Of a DNA stretch of 64,000 nucleotides, positions 54,175-62,775 are shown in pieces. The translations under genes and the position numbers were made by a program. The stretch spans positions 248,001-312,000 of the forward strand of contig CAVXXX010000004.1 of the NCBI GenBank assembly GCA_963765935.1, in the 5' to 3' direction. Every line of letters starts with the position of its first letter. Position 1 is the first letter of the stretch. The notes under the pieces were generated by a model that was not told the DNA's origin, searched no databases, and was given only the letters and a program-made list of their open reading frames with translations. The stretch comes from JAMXLG01 sp963765935. Its GTDB lineage: Bacteria; Vulcanimicrobiota; Vulcanimicrobiia; Vulcanimicrobiales; Vulcanimicrobiaceae.

Positions 54175-54442
54175 GTGTCGCAACATTCGCACGCTCTATA
54201 ATTTCGAGCCTCCTGCTAGCGAGGATGAAATCCGCGCGGCGTCCATTCAATTCGTCCGCAAGCTCTCGGGATTCGCGCGCCCATCGCAGGCCAACGAAGC
54301 GGCCTTCAATCGCGCGGTCGATGAGGTTTCCGCCGCCGCATCACGGCTGATGGCGTCGCTCGTAACAACCGCCCCGCCGCGCGATCGCGCCGAATGGACG
54401 GCACGAGCAAAAGCGCGCGCGGAGAAGAGATTCGGTACGTAA
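54173..54442 (+). CDS. DUF2277 protein
   Basis: This 89-residue protein reads MCRNIRTLYNFEPPASEDEI, RAASIQFVRKLSGFARPSQA and NEAAFNRAVDEVSAAAS. It is a close match to the DUF2277 family, whose function is unknown. The start is fixed by the family N-terminus MCRNI and overlaps the divergent PatB start codon. Confidence 0.9.
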   Translation: MCRNIRTLYNFEPPASEDEIRAASIQFVRKLSGFARPSQANEAAFNRAVDEVSAAASRLMASLVTTAPPRDRAEWTARAKARAEKRFGT

Positions 54443-54501
54443 CGAAGAGACCGGGCGCCCGCCGCGCTCGTTGTCTCGAGCGTCATTCTTTACATGCGTA
54501 A

Positions 54502-54529
54502 GGGATATGTTTTAACGGATATGTTTTAA
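54502..54529 (+). repeat. Direct repeat upstream of the 865-residue protein gene
   Basis: CGGATATGTTTTAA-type 14-base units lie end to end at about 54502-54515 and 54516-54529 (first base of the first unit differs). They are AT-rich in a GC-rich region and could be a promoter or binding site for the gene at 54549. Confidence 0.55.
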
Positions 54530-54548
54530 TGAGCGCACGGGGTGCGCC

Positions 54549-57146
54549 ATGCCAATTGCAGAGAGTGCAAAGCGCGCGATTCCTAAAGCGACATATGTGC
54601 CGCTGAAGGTTTCGCAGCAACAACGTTCCACCTTTGATGGAAACGCCGTTGAAAAATACGGCCTCATGCGGTCGTTACAATTACAACGAGGCGAAGTCGA
54701 CGAGGTTATTCGCTCGTCACAAGGCACGCCGGCCATTTCAAATCCGGCACATGTTTCGTTGATTCGCCAGTTCGAAGGAACGACGATCGTCGCGCAATTG
54801 CCCATGCGATCGGATGTCGCGGCCATTCCGTCGAGCGAACTGCTTGCATTTGGCCAAGCCGTGAGCGCGTATCGGGCGAAGGCTGCTGCCCAGCCAACGC
54901 CCGCTGGCGGCGCGACGGAAAGAACTGCCGCACTGACCCTGGCTTCACTTGCAAAGCGGCAGATTGCTGTAAACGCGAGCCTCATGGCGAGCAAAGCCTT
55001 CGAAACGAGCATCACCGCAACGCCGATCGGAATGCTCAACCTCGAGCAGTTGGAGATGACGCCCGCCGGGCTCGAGCGCGGCGAACTCATTGCGACGATC
55101 TGTCTTGCGCCACAAGAAGAGACGTCGGTCGTCGAAAAAGAGTGGTCGGTGACGAGCCAAGAGTTTACCTCGATCGTTACCGATTCATTAGAAAATTACA
55201 GCGAGACCGGCGTTACCGAAGATACCGAACTCGCTCAATCGACGACATCGCAAGTTCAGCACAGCAACCAGTTCAATATCAACGCGACAGTGTCCGGCTC
55301 GTACGGCTTCGTCACCGCAACGGTTGCTACATCGTTCGGTAGCCAGAACGCGGCGTCCCAATCCGCAACGGAGAGCCGCAAGCACGCCGTCACCACCACA
55401 CAGAAGGCCTCGTCGCGCGTCAAGCAGTCGCACAAAACGACCATTGCGACCTCAACCGTCGCTGGTTCGGCCGAGACGACGACGCGGACGCTGAAGAACG
55501 CCAGTACAACCGATCCCATGCGCATCGACTACTTCAGCATCATGCGCAAATGGCGCGTGCGCTTGTACCGCTACGGTCTACGCATGACGTACGATATTGC
55601 GATTCCGGAACCAGGCGCTACATTGCGTGAAGCCTACGCCGAAATGGACAATCTCAATTCCCAAATCGGACAAGTCTTCTCATTCGGCCTCAAACCGACG
55701 GACATCACTCCGGATAACTACTCCGCGCTCTCGGCGGATTGGCAAGCGTCCATTCAACCACCGCCGGATGCGAGCCGCAGCGAACGTCTCGGCGGGGCGG
55801 TCTCGGGACTCGGAAAGCTGGGAGACGACGAAGGTTATCACTTCTTCCAGGTAAGTTTTCAAATTCCCGATGGTTACGAAGTAGTCGGTGCGATGTTGGA
55901 TGCGATGATCGGCAACGTCAACAACGACCCTGTTTCGCGTGGTTTTCTCGTCTTCGGGTACGGCGCGCCCGATGGGCTCGGAACGAACGGAAAGGCATCG
56001 TTCGTCGAAGATATGCTCGCAAAGAACGGATTCATGAAAGGCGCGACCGGATCTCAGCAGATCATTTACTTTCTCCAAAACGTCGATGCGGCGGCGGTAA
56101 CGTTCGTGATGAGTTACGCGCCCACGGCGGCCACGATGTCTCAGTGGCAAATGACCGCATGGCAGGCGCTGCACGATGCCGCGCGCGACGCATTTTACGC
56201 GCAACAGCAAGACTTGATCTCGCGGCGTGATTCGATTGCCGCGACCCTCAATGCCGATACGCTCACGCTTCGGCGCGAGGAGAGCGACGAGATTATGAAG
56301 GGCGTGCTCCGCTGGCTGCTCGGCACCGGCTTCGAGTTCGTTCCGCCGGATGTCGTCGCCGTCTTCAAAGAAGCCGGAACGGATTTAACACACGGTGTCG
56401 GTTTCACGGGCAACTCGCTGGCCGGCTTAAGTCCGTCGGCTTGGACGACCATGTTCCAGTATCAGGAGATGATCAAGTTCATCAACGAAGCGATCGAGTG
56501 GGAGAATACGCTGTATTTTCTCTACCCGTATTTTTGGGACGTTCCCGAGTCGTGGGACTTCGTACGTCAAATTCAGCATGCCGATTCGACCCGTCAAGCG
56601 TTTTTGCGCGCCGGCAGCGCGCGCGTCGTTCTCACCGTGCGAAAGGGGTACGAGCAGTCGTGGCTCTCGTTCGTGCAACTCGGCGATCTCGCGTCGACGA
56701 TGCCGCCGGATCATCCATACATGACGATCGCGCAAGAGATCCAGGCGTACGATGACGCGAACTACCCGGGGATTCCACCCGCGAATCCGGGCGCGCCGCC
56801 GGTCGAACCGGTTGACGCGGCGTCGGGCGTGTCGACTGCGACGCTTGCTGCGTCGGCTTCGCCGGTCGTCATTCCGGTCGATACGACGGCGGACTTCGTG
56901 CTCGGCGCGCAGGTCACGATCGATACGCTCGAGTCCGGCGTCCAGGAGCTCCAGACCATCACGGCGATCGCACCGGACGTCAGCATTACGGTAAAATCGC
57001 TGACGAACAAGCACGACGGAAGCACGACGCCGTTCCCCGTGGTGCAAGCGGGAGAGAACGGCGTGATCATCGCGGAGTGGAACGAGTACACGCCGTCTTC
57101 CGGAACCGACATCGCCGTCACGAGTAATCTCGCCACGATTGCGTGA
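54549..57146 (+). CDS. Large protein of unknown function with pore-former-like Ser/Thr-rich region
   Basis: This 865-residue protein has no signal peptide. Residues about 197-320 alternate Ser/Thr with hydrophobics (NATVSGSYGFVTATVATSFG, TTRTLKNASTTDP), as in beta-hairpin stems of aerolysin-like pore-formers. It is followed by IDYFSIMRKWRVRLYRYGLR and MTYDIAIPEPGA. A middle alpha/beta region contains LYFLYPYFWDVPESWDF and FLRAGSARVVLTVRKGYEQS. A Pro-rich linker near residue 745 leads to a C-terminal beta domain resembling phage or particle decoration domains (VLGAQVTIDTLESG). I do not recognise a characterised family. A phospholipase D gene follows 3 bases later, which suggests an effector or delivery pair. 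Confidence 0.85.
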   Translation: MPIAESAKRAIPKATYVPLKVSQQQRSTFDGNAVEKYGLMRSLQLQRGEVDEVIRSSQGTPAISNPAHVSLIRQFEGTTIVAQLPMRSDVAAIPSSELLAFGQAVSAYRAKAAAQPTPAGGATERTAALTLASLAKRQIAVNASLMASKAFETSITATPIGMLNLEQLEMTPAGLERGELIATICLAPQEETSVVEKEWSVTSQEFTSIVTDSLENYSETGVTEDTELAQSTTSQVQHSNQFNINATVSGSYGFVTATVATSFGSQNAASQSATESRKHAVTTTQKASSRVKQSHKTTIATSTVAGSAETTTRTLKNASTTDPMRIDYFSIMRKWRVRLYRYGLRMTYDIAIPEPGATLREAYAEMDNLNSQIGQVFSFGLKPTDITPDNYSALSADWQASIQPPPDASRSERLGGAVSGLGKLGDDEGYHFFQVSFQIPDGYEVVGAMLDAMIGNVNNDPVSRGFLVFGYGAPDGLGTNGKASFVEDMLAKNGFMKGATGSQQIIYFLQNVDAAAVTFVMSYAPTAATMSQWQMTAWQALHDAARDAFYAQQQDLISRRDSIAATLNADTLTLRREESDEIMKGVLRWLLGTGFEFVPPDVVAVFKEAGTDLTHGVGFTGNSLAGLSPSAWTTMFQYQEMIKFINEAIEWENTLYFLYPYFWDVPESWDFVRQIQHADSTRQAFLRAGSARVVLTVRKGYEQSWLSFVQLGDLASTMPPDHPYMTIAQEIQAYDDANYPGIPPANPGAPPVEPVDAASGVSTATLAASASPVVIPVDTTADFVLGAQVTIDTLESGVQELQTITAIAPDVSITVKSLTNKHDGSTTPFPVVQAGENGVIIAEWNEYTPSSGTDIAVTSNLATIA

Positions 57147-57149
57147 GCG

Positions 57150-58733
57150 GTGGGCAAATACGACCGGTGGTTCGATACGAGCTCCGGGATGCCGCGGATT
57201 ACCGATAACAACGCGACGACGCTCTTTACGACGGGAGAAGCGGCATTTGCGGATATCGGCGAACGCCTCGAGCTCGACGGAGAACCGAATGGAATCGCCT
57301 ATCTCCTGGCTTGGTCAGTTGATAAGGACGTCGTCATGCAACCATCCTCGTCGGTTAAAACGGCGGCAGATTGTTTCACCGCCTTCAACAAAGCAGGCGG
57401 TTCGGTCTACGCGATGGTCTGGAACAATACGTTTTCGCCATTTTTCATCTCGACGACGGCGGACGGCATTTCGCTCGTCAACGGACTGTCGAAGAGTAAA
57501 GCGATACTGGACAAACGAACGCCGCTTGCCGGCACGCATCATCAAAAGATTCAAGGCATTTCTACACTGAAAAACGGCGCGGCCTGCATCGCGTGGTGCG
57601 GTGGTATGGACTTGTTTAAGGATCGAATCGGACCGGACGCTCTCCACGACGTCCACTGCAGAGTCGTCGGCGAGGCGGCGGTCGATCTGATCAACGTGTT
57701 TCTGGAACGTTGGAACGATCATCCGGACCACGGAACGAATCTCGCGCCGCAGCTCGGGTCACCCGGTGGGCTCGACGGGCACGATCAAGTACAAGTCTGT
57801 CGAACGTATCCGATGTTTGCGTATTCGACGATATATTCGCTCTTGCTCAGTCGTTATGGCAGCTACTTATATTCATTCGCCGGCACGCAAACCAAACAGC
57901 CGGGCGACATGCGCGTGAATGGTCAGGTAAAGTTCTACGGCTTCTACGATGCTTCAAAGGGCGTGCAGCAGACGTGGCGGGCAGTTCGAAAGGCAATTCG
58001 CCAGGCAGCGAACTTCATTTATCTCGAAGATCAGTATCTCACGAACAAATGGATCGGCGACGAGCTAGCGAGGCAGCTTACGGCGAACAAAAACCTCAAA
58101 CTCGTGATTCTTGCACTCCATCCCGACAAGAACACGGACATCGAACAGATGTGGCCGCGACGCAGGGAAGTGCTTGCGAGCCTTCAGGCGTTGGATCCGC
58201 AACACAAACGTTGGCAAGTCTTCTACCGGCGACTCGACAAACCATCATCATACGTCCACTCCAAAACATGGATTTTTGATGACGAACTCATCGTCACGGG
58301 ATCGGCGAACGCCGACCGCCGTGGCTACACGTACAATTCTGAAGCGGATATCGTGATTGCGGGCGATCTCACGAGAACGCGCGCCTCGGCGTTCGGCGCG
58401 ACGACCGTTGCGCAAGACCTGCGTTGCCGGCTATTCGCAAAGCATTTGGGCGGCCAACCGAAAGACTATCTCGACTGGAAGTCGGCGATTGCGCGGTGGT
58501 GGGGGCCGCTGCAAAGCACGAACGTTGCCGTGTTCAATCCGTCGCAGAAACCCGGACCTCCCGACCAATACGCGGCCAAGCTCCAAGCCGCGGCATCCGG
58601 TCCGCCTTCACCGCAGCAGTCGCAGGCCTCCGGCGCAATTCTCGCGCTGCAGGCGTACAATCATTTTGCGTCGCTCGAGGATTGCTTCTGGAACGATTTC
58701 GAAGATCCCGACGACAGCGTTCCCGTTCCTTAA
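57150..58733 (+). CDS. Phospholipase D-superfamily protein
   Basis: This 527-residue protein has two HKD regions. The second is complete: HSKTWIFD at residues 370-377, followed by TGSANADRRG. The first reads HQK at 131-133 but has Ser instead of Asp at 138, followed by CGGMDL. FIYLEDQYLTNKW near 289 is also typical. No signal peptide is seen. It starts with GTG 3 bases after the preceding stop, so both are made from one mRNA. It may hydrolyse phospholipids or nucleic acid, or be a toxin-like effector; the pairing with the large unknown gene is the only clue. Confidence 0.88.
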   Translation: MGKYDRWFDTSSGMPRITDNNATTLFTTGEAAFADIGERLELDGEPNGIAYLLAWSVDKDVVMQPSSSVKTAADCFTAFNKAGGSVYAMVWNNTFSPFFISTTADGISLVNGLSKSKAILDKRTPLAGTHHQKIQGISTLKNGAACIAWCGGMDLFKDRIGPDALHDVHCRVVGEAAVDLINVFLERWNDHPDHGTNLAPQLGSPGGLDGHDQVQVCRTYPMFAYSTIYSLLLSRYGSYLYSFAGTQTKQPGDMRVNGQVKFYGFYDASKGVQQTWRAVRKAIRQAANFIYLEDQYLTNKWIGDELARQLTANKNLKLVILALHPDKNTDIEQMWPRRREVLASLQALDPQHKRWQVFYRRLDKPSSYVHSKTWIFDDELIVTGSANADRRGYTYNSEADIVIAGDLTRTRASAFGATTVAQDLRCRLFAKHLGGQPKDYLDWKSAIARWWGPLQSTNVAVFNPSQKPGPPDQYAAKLQAAASGPPSPQQSQASGAILALQAYNHFASLEDCFWNDFEDPDDSVPVP

Positions 58734-58752
58734 ATCCGGGTACAAGGGGCTC

Positions 58753-60924
58753 GTGCCGAAGCAGCTTAGCGAGCACGACGTCCTCATCTTACTCGTGGCA
58801 CTTCCGCTCTTCGTTGTGATCGCGCGCTTGTGCGGTGAGGCCGCTGTTCGTTTGCGTCAACCGCAAGTGCTCGGTGAAGTGCTTGCGGGCGTTATCCTCG
58901 GGCCATCGCTTTTGGGATTGTTCTCAAAAGACGCGCTCCACACGATGCAGCACGGCGCGCAGCTCGTCGAGCCATTCTCATGGGTGGGAATCATTTTGCT
59001 CCTCGCGCTCACAGGCATGGAGATGGAATTCGGAACGCTGCGGCGTGAAGCGCGAGCGGCGCTCTTCGCAACGGTCGGCGGCGTAATCGTTCCGTTTTGC
59101 GGCGGCCTGGCGCTTGCGCTTGCGCTTCCCGCATCATTGATCGGAAGTAGCGGGTCGCGCGTCGCCTTTGCGCTTTTTCTCGCGCTTGCGATGTCGATCT
59201 CTGCTGTGAGCGTCATCGCGAAAGTGTTGACCGACCTCGGGCAGATGCGACGCAACGCTTCGAAAATTATTCTCGCGGGCGGTGTCTTCGATGAAACGCT
59301 CGGCTGGATATTGCTCGCACTTATTTCCGGTATTGCAAGCGCGTCCGTTCGTCCCGGCGGTGTGACGGGGAGTGCGCAGACAGCGCCGATTTTGCTGGTC
59401 GTTCTGAAGACGGCGGTCTTTCTCGGGTGCGCCTTCTTGTTTGGACGGCGGCTCATCTCAGCGATTCTGCGCGCGGTGAGGACGTATGCGCTGGTCGACG
59501 TACCGGTGTTCTCGGTAACGATCGTACTCGCGCTCGCGTTTTCGGCGATTACACAGACTCTCGGGTTACACCAGATTCTCGGTGCGTTCGTCTTCGGGAT
59601 CATCGCTGCAAGCGTGCCGCGCATCGACCGCGCAACCATCGAGCACATCCGGGTCGTGACGCGCGGATTTCTGGTCCCGGTATTCTTCGTGCTCGCCGGC
59701 ATGCGGGTCGATTTCACGCAGCTCGGCCGGCGCGAAATCGTTCCGATTGCCGGCGGGTTCATCGCGATCGCGATGGCCGGAAAGTTGGTCGGATGCACGA
59801 TCGGTGGTTGGGTGGGCCGCATGCATTGGCGCGAGGCGCTGCTCGTAGGCGTCGGGATGAACGTGCGCGGGTCGATGGAAATCGTGGTCGCGGTTTTAGG
59901 TTTGAGCCTCGGCATTCTCTCACCGACGATGTTCTCCGTCGTCGTGCTGCTCTCGGTCGTAACGATTCTCGTCGTACCGAGCATCATGCGTGTCGCATTT
60001 CGATTGGCACCCCCGAGCAAAGAAGAGCAGGCGCGAATCGAGCGTGAGGAGCAAGACGAAAACGCGTACACTCCGCAGCTCAAACGGATTCTCGTTCCCC
60101 TTCTTCCCCGAGCCCAGTCAGAAGCCGGTGCCGAGTTCGCGCGTGCGCTCACGCGATCGAAGGCCCACGTGGATCAGCCGCTCGAGGTCGTCGTGCTACG
60201 CGTCGACAAGGCAGCAACGGATGGAGCGCCGCTCGCCGAACAGAAACTCGTCGACGAATCGGAACGCGCGCATGGGACCGAAACAATTAACGTCGAGGAA
60301 CACGAAGCGCAGCGGGAACGTCCGGACGATGCAATCCTCCATGCTGCCGAACGCGGTGGATTTCAATTGATCGTGATGGGATCGGCTCCGCCGCGCAACA
60401 ACGGCTCGCTATTCAACGCGACAACCGACGCCGTGATCCGCCGCGCACCGTGTGACGTGCTCGTGCTCTCGTCTTCCGTGTCCTTCCAGATTGACAAAGT
60501 ACGGCGGATCGTCGTGCCGTTTACCGGACGAGAGGCGGCGCGCGCCGCGGGCGATCTCGCACTCGCACTTGCATCTGGACTTGGCGCGAGCGTCTACGCG
60601 GTCAGCGTTGTGCCGCAGACCCCCGTCGATAGTCCTGCAGTCTACGAACAAATGCAACGACGCGAACGCACCGCGATGGAGTCGCTTCACGAATTGGAAG
60701 AACGCGCGCGCATCCTCGGCGTTCCGTTTGAAAGTCGAATCGAACGCGCCCCGTTGCCGGCCCGTACGATCGTCGACGCACTACAAAAGCCCGACGTCGG
60801 CTTGTGCGTCCTCGGCGCGAGCGAACAATCTGCGCGCGGAACGCCGTTTCTCGGCGACACGGCCGATCTCGTGCTCCGGTACGCTCCGACACCTGTTGCG
60901 TTGCTCGTGCCAAAACGGAGCTAA
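58753..60924 (+). CDS. CPA2-family cation/proton antiporter fused to two universal-stress domains
   Basis: This 723-residue protein has about 12 helices (residues 8-410), with family segments FDETLGWILLAL, LGLHQILGAFVFGI and PVFFVLAGMRVDF. A cytoplasmic tail with two USP-like domains follows (ILVPLLPRAQSEAGAEFARA to PCDVLVLSSSV, then RIVVPFTGREAARAAGDLAL to VALLVPKRS). Such fusions couple Na+ or K+/H+ exchange to nucleotide sensing. The GTG at 58753 follows AAGGGG. It is 19 bases after the phospholipase gene and may share its transcript. Confidence 0.9.
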   Translation: MPKQLSEHDVLILLVALPLFVVIARLCGEAAVRLRQPQVLGEVLAGVILGPSLLGLFSKDALHTMQHGAQLVEPFSWVGIILLLALTGMEMEFGTLRREARAALFATVGGVIVPFCGGLALALALPASLIGSSGSRVAFALFLALAMSISAVSVIAKVLTDLGQMRRNASKIILAGGVFDETLGWILLALISGIASASVRPGGVTGSAQTAPILLVVLKTAVFLGCAFLFGRRLISAILRAVRTYALVDVPVFSVTIVLALAFSAITQTLGLHQILGAFVFGIIAASVPRIDRATIEHIRVVTRGFLVPVFFVLAGMRVDFTQLGRREIVPIAGGFIAIAMAGKLVGCTIGGWVGRMHWREALLVGVGMNVRGSMEIVVAVLGLSLGILSPTMFSVVVLLSVVTILVVPSIMRVAFRLAPPSKEEQARIEREEQDENAYTPQLKRILVPLLPRAQSEAGAEFARALTRSKAHVDQPLEVVVLRVDKAATDGAPLAEQKLVDESERAHGTETINVEEHEAQRERPDDAILHAAERGGFQLIVMGSAPPRNNGSLFNATTDAVIRRAPCDVLVLSSSVSFQIDKVRRIVVPFTGREAARAAGDLALALASGLGASVYAVSVVPQTPVDSPAVYEQMQRRERTAMESLHELEERARILGVPFESRIERAPLPARTIVDALQKPDVGLCVLGASEQSARGTPFLGDTADLVLRYAPTPVALLVPKRS

Positions 60925-60981
60925 AACGCTAGCCATTTGTCCATCGCGTCCGGGCCGCCGTTAACGGTAAAGTATGACTTG

Positions 60982-61473
60982 ATGAGCGCTGCTATTCGAG
61001 ACGCGACGGCGGCCGATGCCGCGGAGATTGCCGAAATCTATCGCCCGGTCGTCGAGGATACAATGATCTCGTTCGAGGAGATTGCACCGGATACTGCCGA
61101 GATGGCGCGGCGGATGACCTCCATCACCGCATCCTATCCGTGGCTCGTCGCGTGCGAGGGCGATCGTGTTCTCGGCTATGCATACGCCGGACGCCATCGC
61201 GAGCGCGCGGGATACCGGTACTCAGTGGATGTGAGCGTGTACGTTGCGCAACGCGCGCGCGCGCGTGGTATCGGGACGGCGCTCTACGTTCGATTATTCG
61301 AAATCCTTAAGGATCTCGGATTTCATCGCGCGTTCGCCGGTATCACATTGCCCAATGACGCAAGCGTCGCCTTGCACCGCCGCGTTGGATTTCGCGACGT
61401 CGGCGTCTATCATGAAGTCGGCTATAAATTCGGCCGGTGGCTTGACGTCATGTGGTGGGAGCGCGCGATTTAG
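60982..61473 (+). CDS. GNAT acetyltransferase (phosphinothricin N-acetyltransferase-like)
   Basis: This 163-residue protein starts IRDATAADAAEIAEIYRPVV and has the CoA motif RARGIGTALY with GRHRERAGYRYSVDVSVYV upstream. It resembles the Bar/Pat/YncA group that acetylates phosphinothricin, methionine sulfoximine or related amino acids. Substrate is inferred. The ATG at 60982 fits the family N-terminus. It ends overlapping the convergent GSA aminomutase-like gene by 4 bases. Confidence 0.9.
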   Translation: MSAAIRDATAADAAEIAEIYRPVVEDTMISFEEIAPDTAEMARRMTSITASYPWLVACEGDRVLGYAYAGRHRERAGYRYSVDVSVYVAQRARARGIGTALYVRLFEILKDLGFHRAFAGITLPNDASVALHRRVGFRDVGVYHEVGYKFGRWLDVMWWERAI

Positions 61474-62741
61474 AGCGATTCCGCGATCGCGACGAGCGTT
61501 TCGTCGATGTCGGCGTCGCTGTGTGCGACCGACACGAACATCACTTCGTTTTGAGAGGGCGGTAGGAGGATGCCGCGTTCCAGCATCGCCTTGTAGTACG
61601 CGCCATACTTCGCTTTATCGGCAGCGAGGGCGTCGTCGTAGTTGCGATTGGGCGGTCCCGGACGGAACTTGAAGTCGACGATCGATTCGCTTTGCACGAC
61701 GGTATTGTTGAGCCCACGGTCGCGGAAGATCGCGCGGATGCCGCCGGCGAGACGGCTCGCAAGCGCATTCATGCGCTCGTAGTACTCAGGATGTTCTTCG
61801 AGTAGATCGATGACGCGATGCGCCATTGCGACGGAGAATGGATTGCCGCCGTGCGTTCCGCCGGTGAACGTCTGCCCTTGGGGCGCGAGAACGCGCATGA
61901 TCTCTTCACGTCCGCCAAATGCGGCGATCGGGGCGCCTCCACCCATGATCTTTCCAATCGTCGTCATGTCCGGTGCGATTCGCACGCGCTCTTGCGCTCC
62001 ACCAAGGCCGAAACGCAGCCATGTAATGACTTCGTCGAAAATCAAGACCGCGCCGTGGCGCTGCGTGCGTTCGCGCAAGCCCTCGAGAAAACCGGGAACC
62101 GGCGGTACATACCCCATGTTTCCGACGATCGGTTCGACGATAATGGCCGCGAGGTCGTCTTCGCGTCTCTCAAGCAATGCATCGACGCTTTCGAGATCGT
62201 TATAACGCGCAACAATGACGTCGCGCATGATCCCGTCAGGAATTCCGCTCTTGCTCGTGTCCGAGGTGTGGGCAGATGCGCCCGCATTAAATAGTGCGAG
62301 GTCGGTATGTCCGTGATAGTTGCCGGCAAACTTGAGAATCAGACTGCGCTGCGTGTACGACCGCGCCACGCGGATTGCGCTCATCACCGCTTCGGTTCCG
62401 GTCGAAACGAAACGCATCCGTTCCATCGAGGGCAGATACGAGCGAATGCGCTCGGCCAGGCGGATCTCTTCCGGATGCGTGGTACCCCAGACAAACCCGT
62501 AACGAGCGATGTCGTCGAGACCGGTGACCAGCGCCGGGTGCGAATGCCCGAAGAGCAGCGGCCCGTACGCCATGATGTAGTCGATGTAGCGGCGGCCGTC
62601 CTCATCAAACGCATACGCGCCTTCGGCGCGCGTTTGCACGAACATGGGTGCGCTTACACCCCAACCGCTGCGTACGGGAGAATCGCATCCTCCCGCAAGC
62701 ACGGCTTGAGCGCGTTCGATCGTAGTCCGGGTATTCATCAC
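61470..62741 (-). CDS. Glutamate-1-semialdehyde 2,1-aminomutase-like enzyme
   Basis: This 423-residue PLP enzyme has AGGCDSPVRSGWGV, KFAGNYHGHTD, IVEPIVGNMGYVPP and the PLP lysine in TTIGKIMGGGAPIAAFGG, matching HemL. The usual FDEVMTGFR reads FDEVITWLRFG, a change near the active-site loop. The canonical role is 5-aminolevulinate synthesis for haem, but other GSA-like aminotransferases exist. No other haem genes are in the window, so hemL is likely but not proven. Confidence 0.85.
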   Translation of the reverse strand: MMNTRTTIERAQAVLAGGCDSPVRSGWGVSAPMFVQTRAEGAYAFDEDGRRYIDYIMAYGPLLFGHSHPALVTGLDDIARYGFVWGTTHPEEIRLAERIRSYLPSMERMRFVSTGTEAVMSAIRVARSYTQRSLILKFAGNYHGHTDLALFNAGASAHTSDTSKSGIPDGIMRDVIVARYNDLESVDALLERREDDLAAIIVEPIVGNMGYVPPVPGFLEGLRERTQRHGAVLIFDEVITWLRFGLGGAQERVRIAPDMTTIGKIMGGGAPIAAFGGREEIMRVLAPQGQTFTGGTHGGNPFSVAMAHRVIDLLEEHPEYYERMNALASRLAGGIRAIFRDRGLNNTVVQSESIVDFKFRPGPPNRNYDDALAADKAKYGAYYKAMLERGILLPPSQNEVMFVSVAHSDADIDETLVAIAESL

Positions 62742-62775
62742 CCCGATGCTTCGACGCTTATGCGGGCACCCCGGC

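Noticed and set aside
58857..60152. 431-codon minus-strand frame
   Set aside because: It mirrors the antiporter gene in the opposite frame and gives a Thr/Arg-rich non-protein-like sequence.
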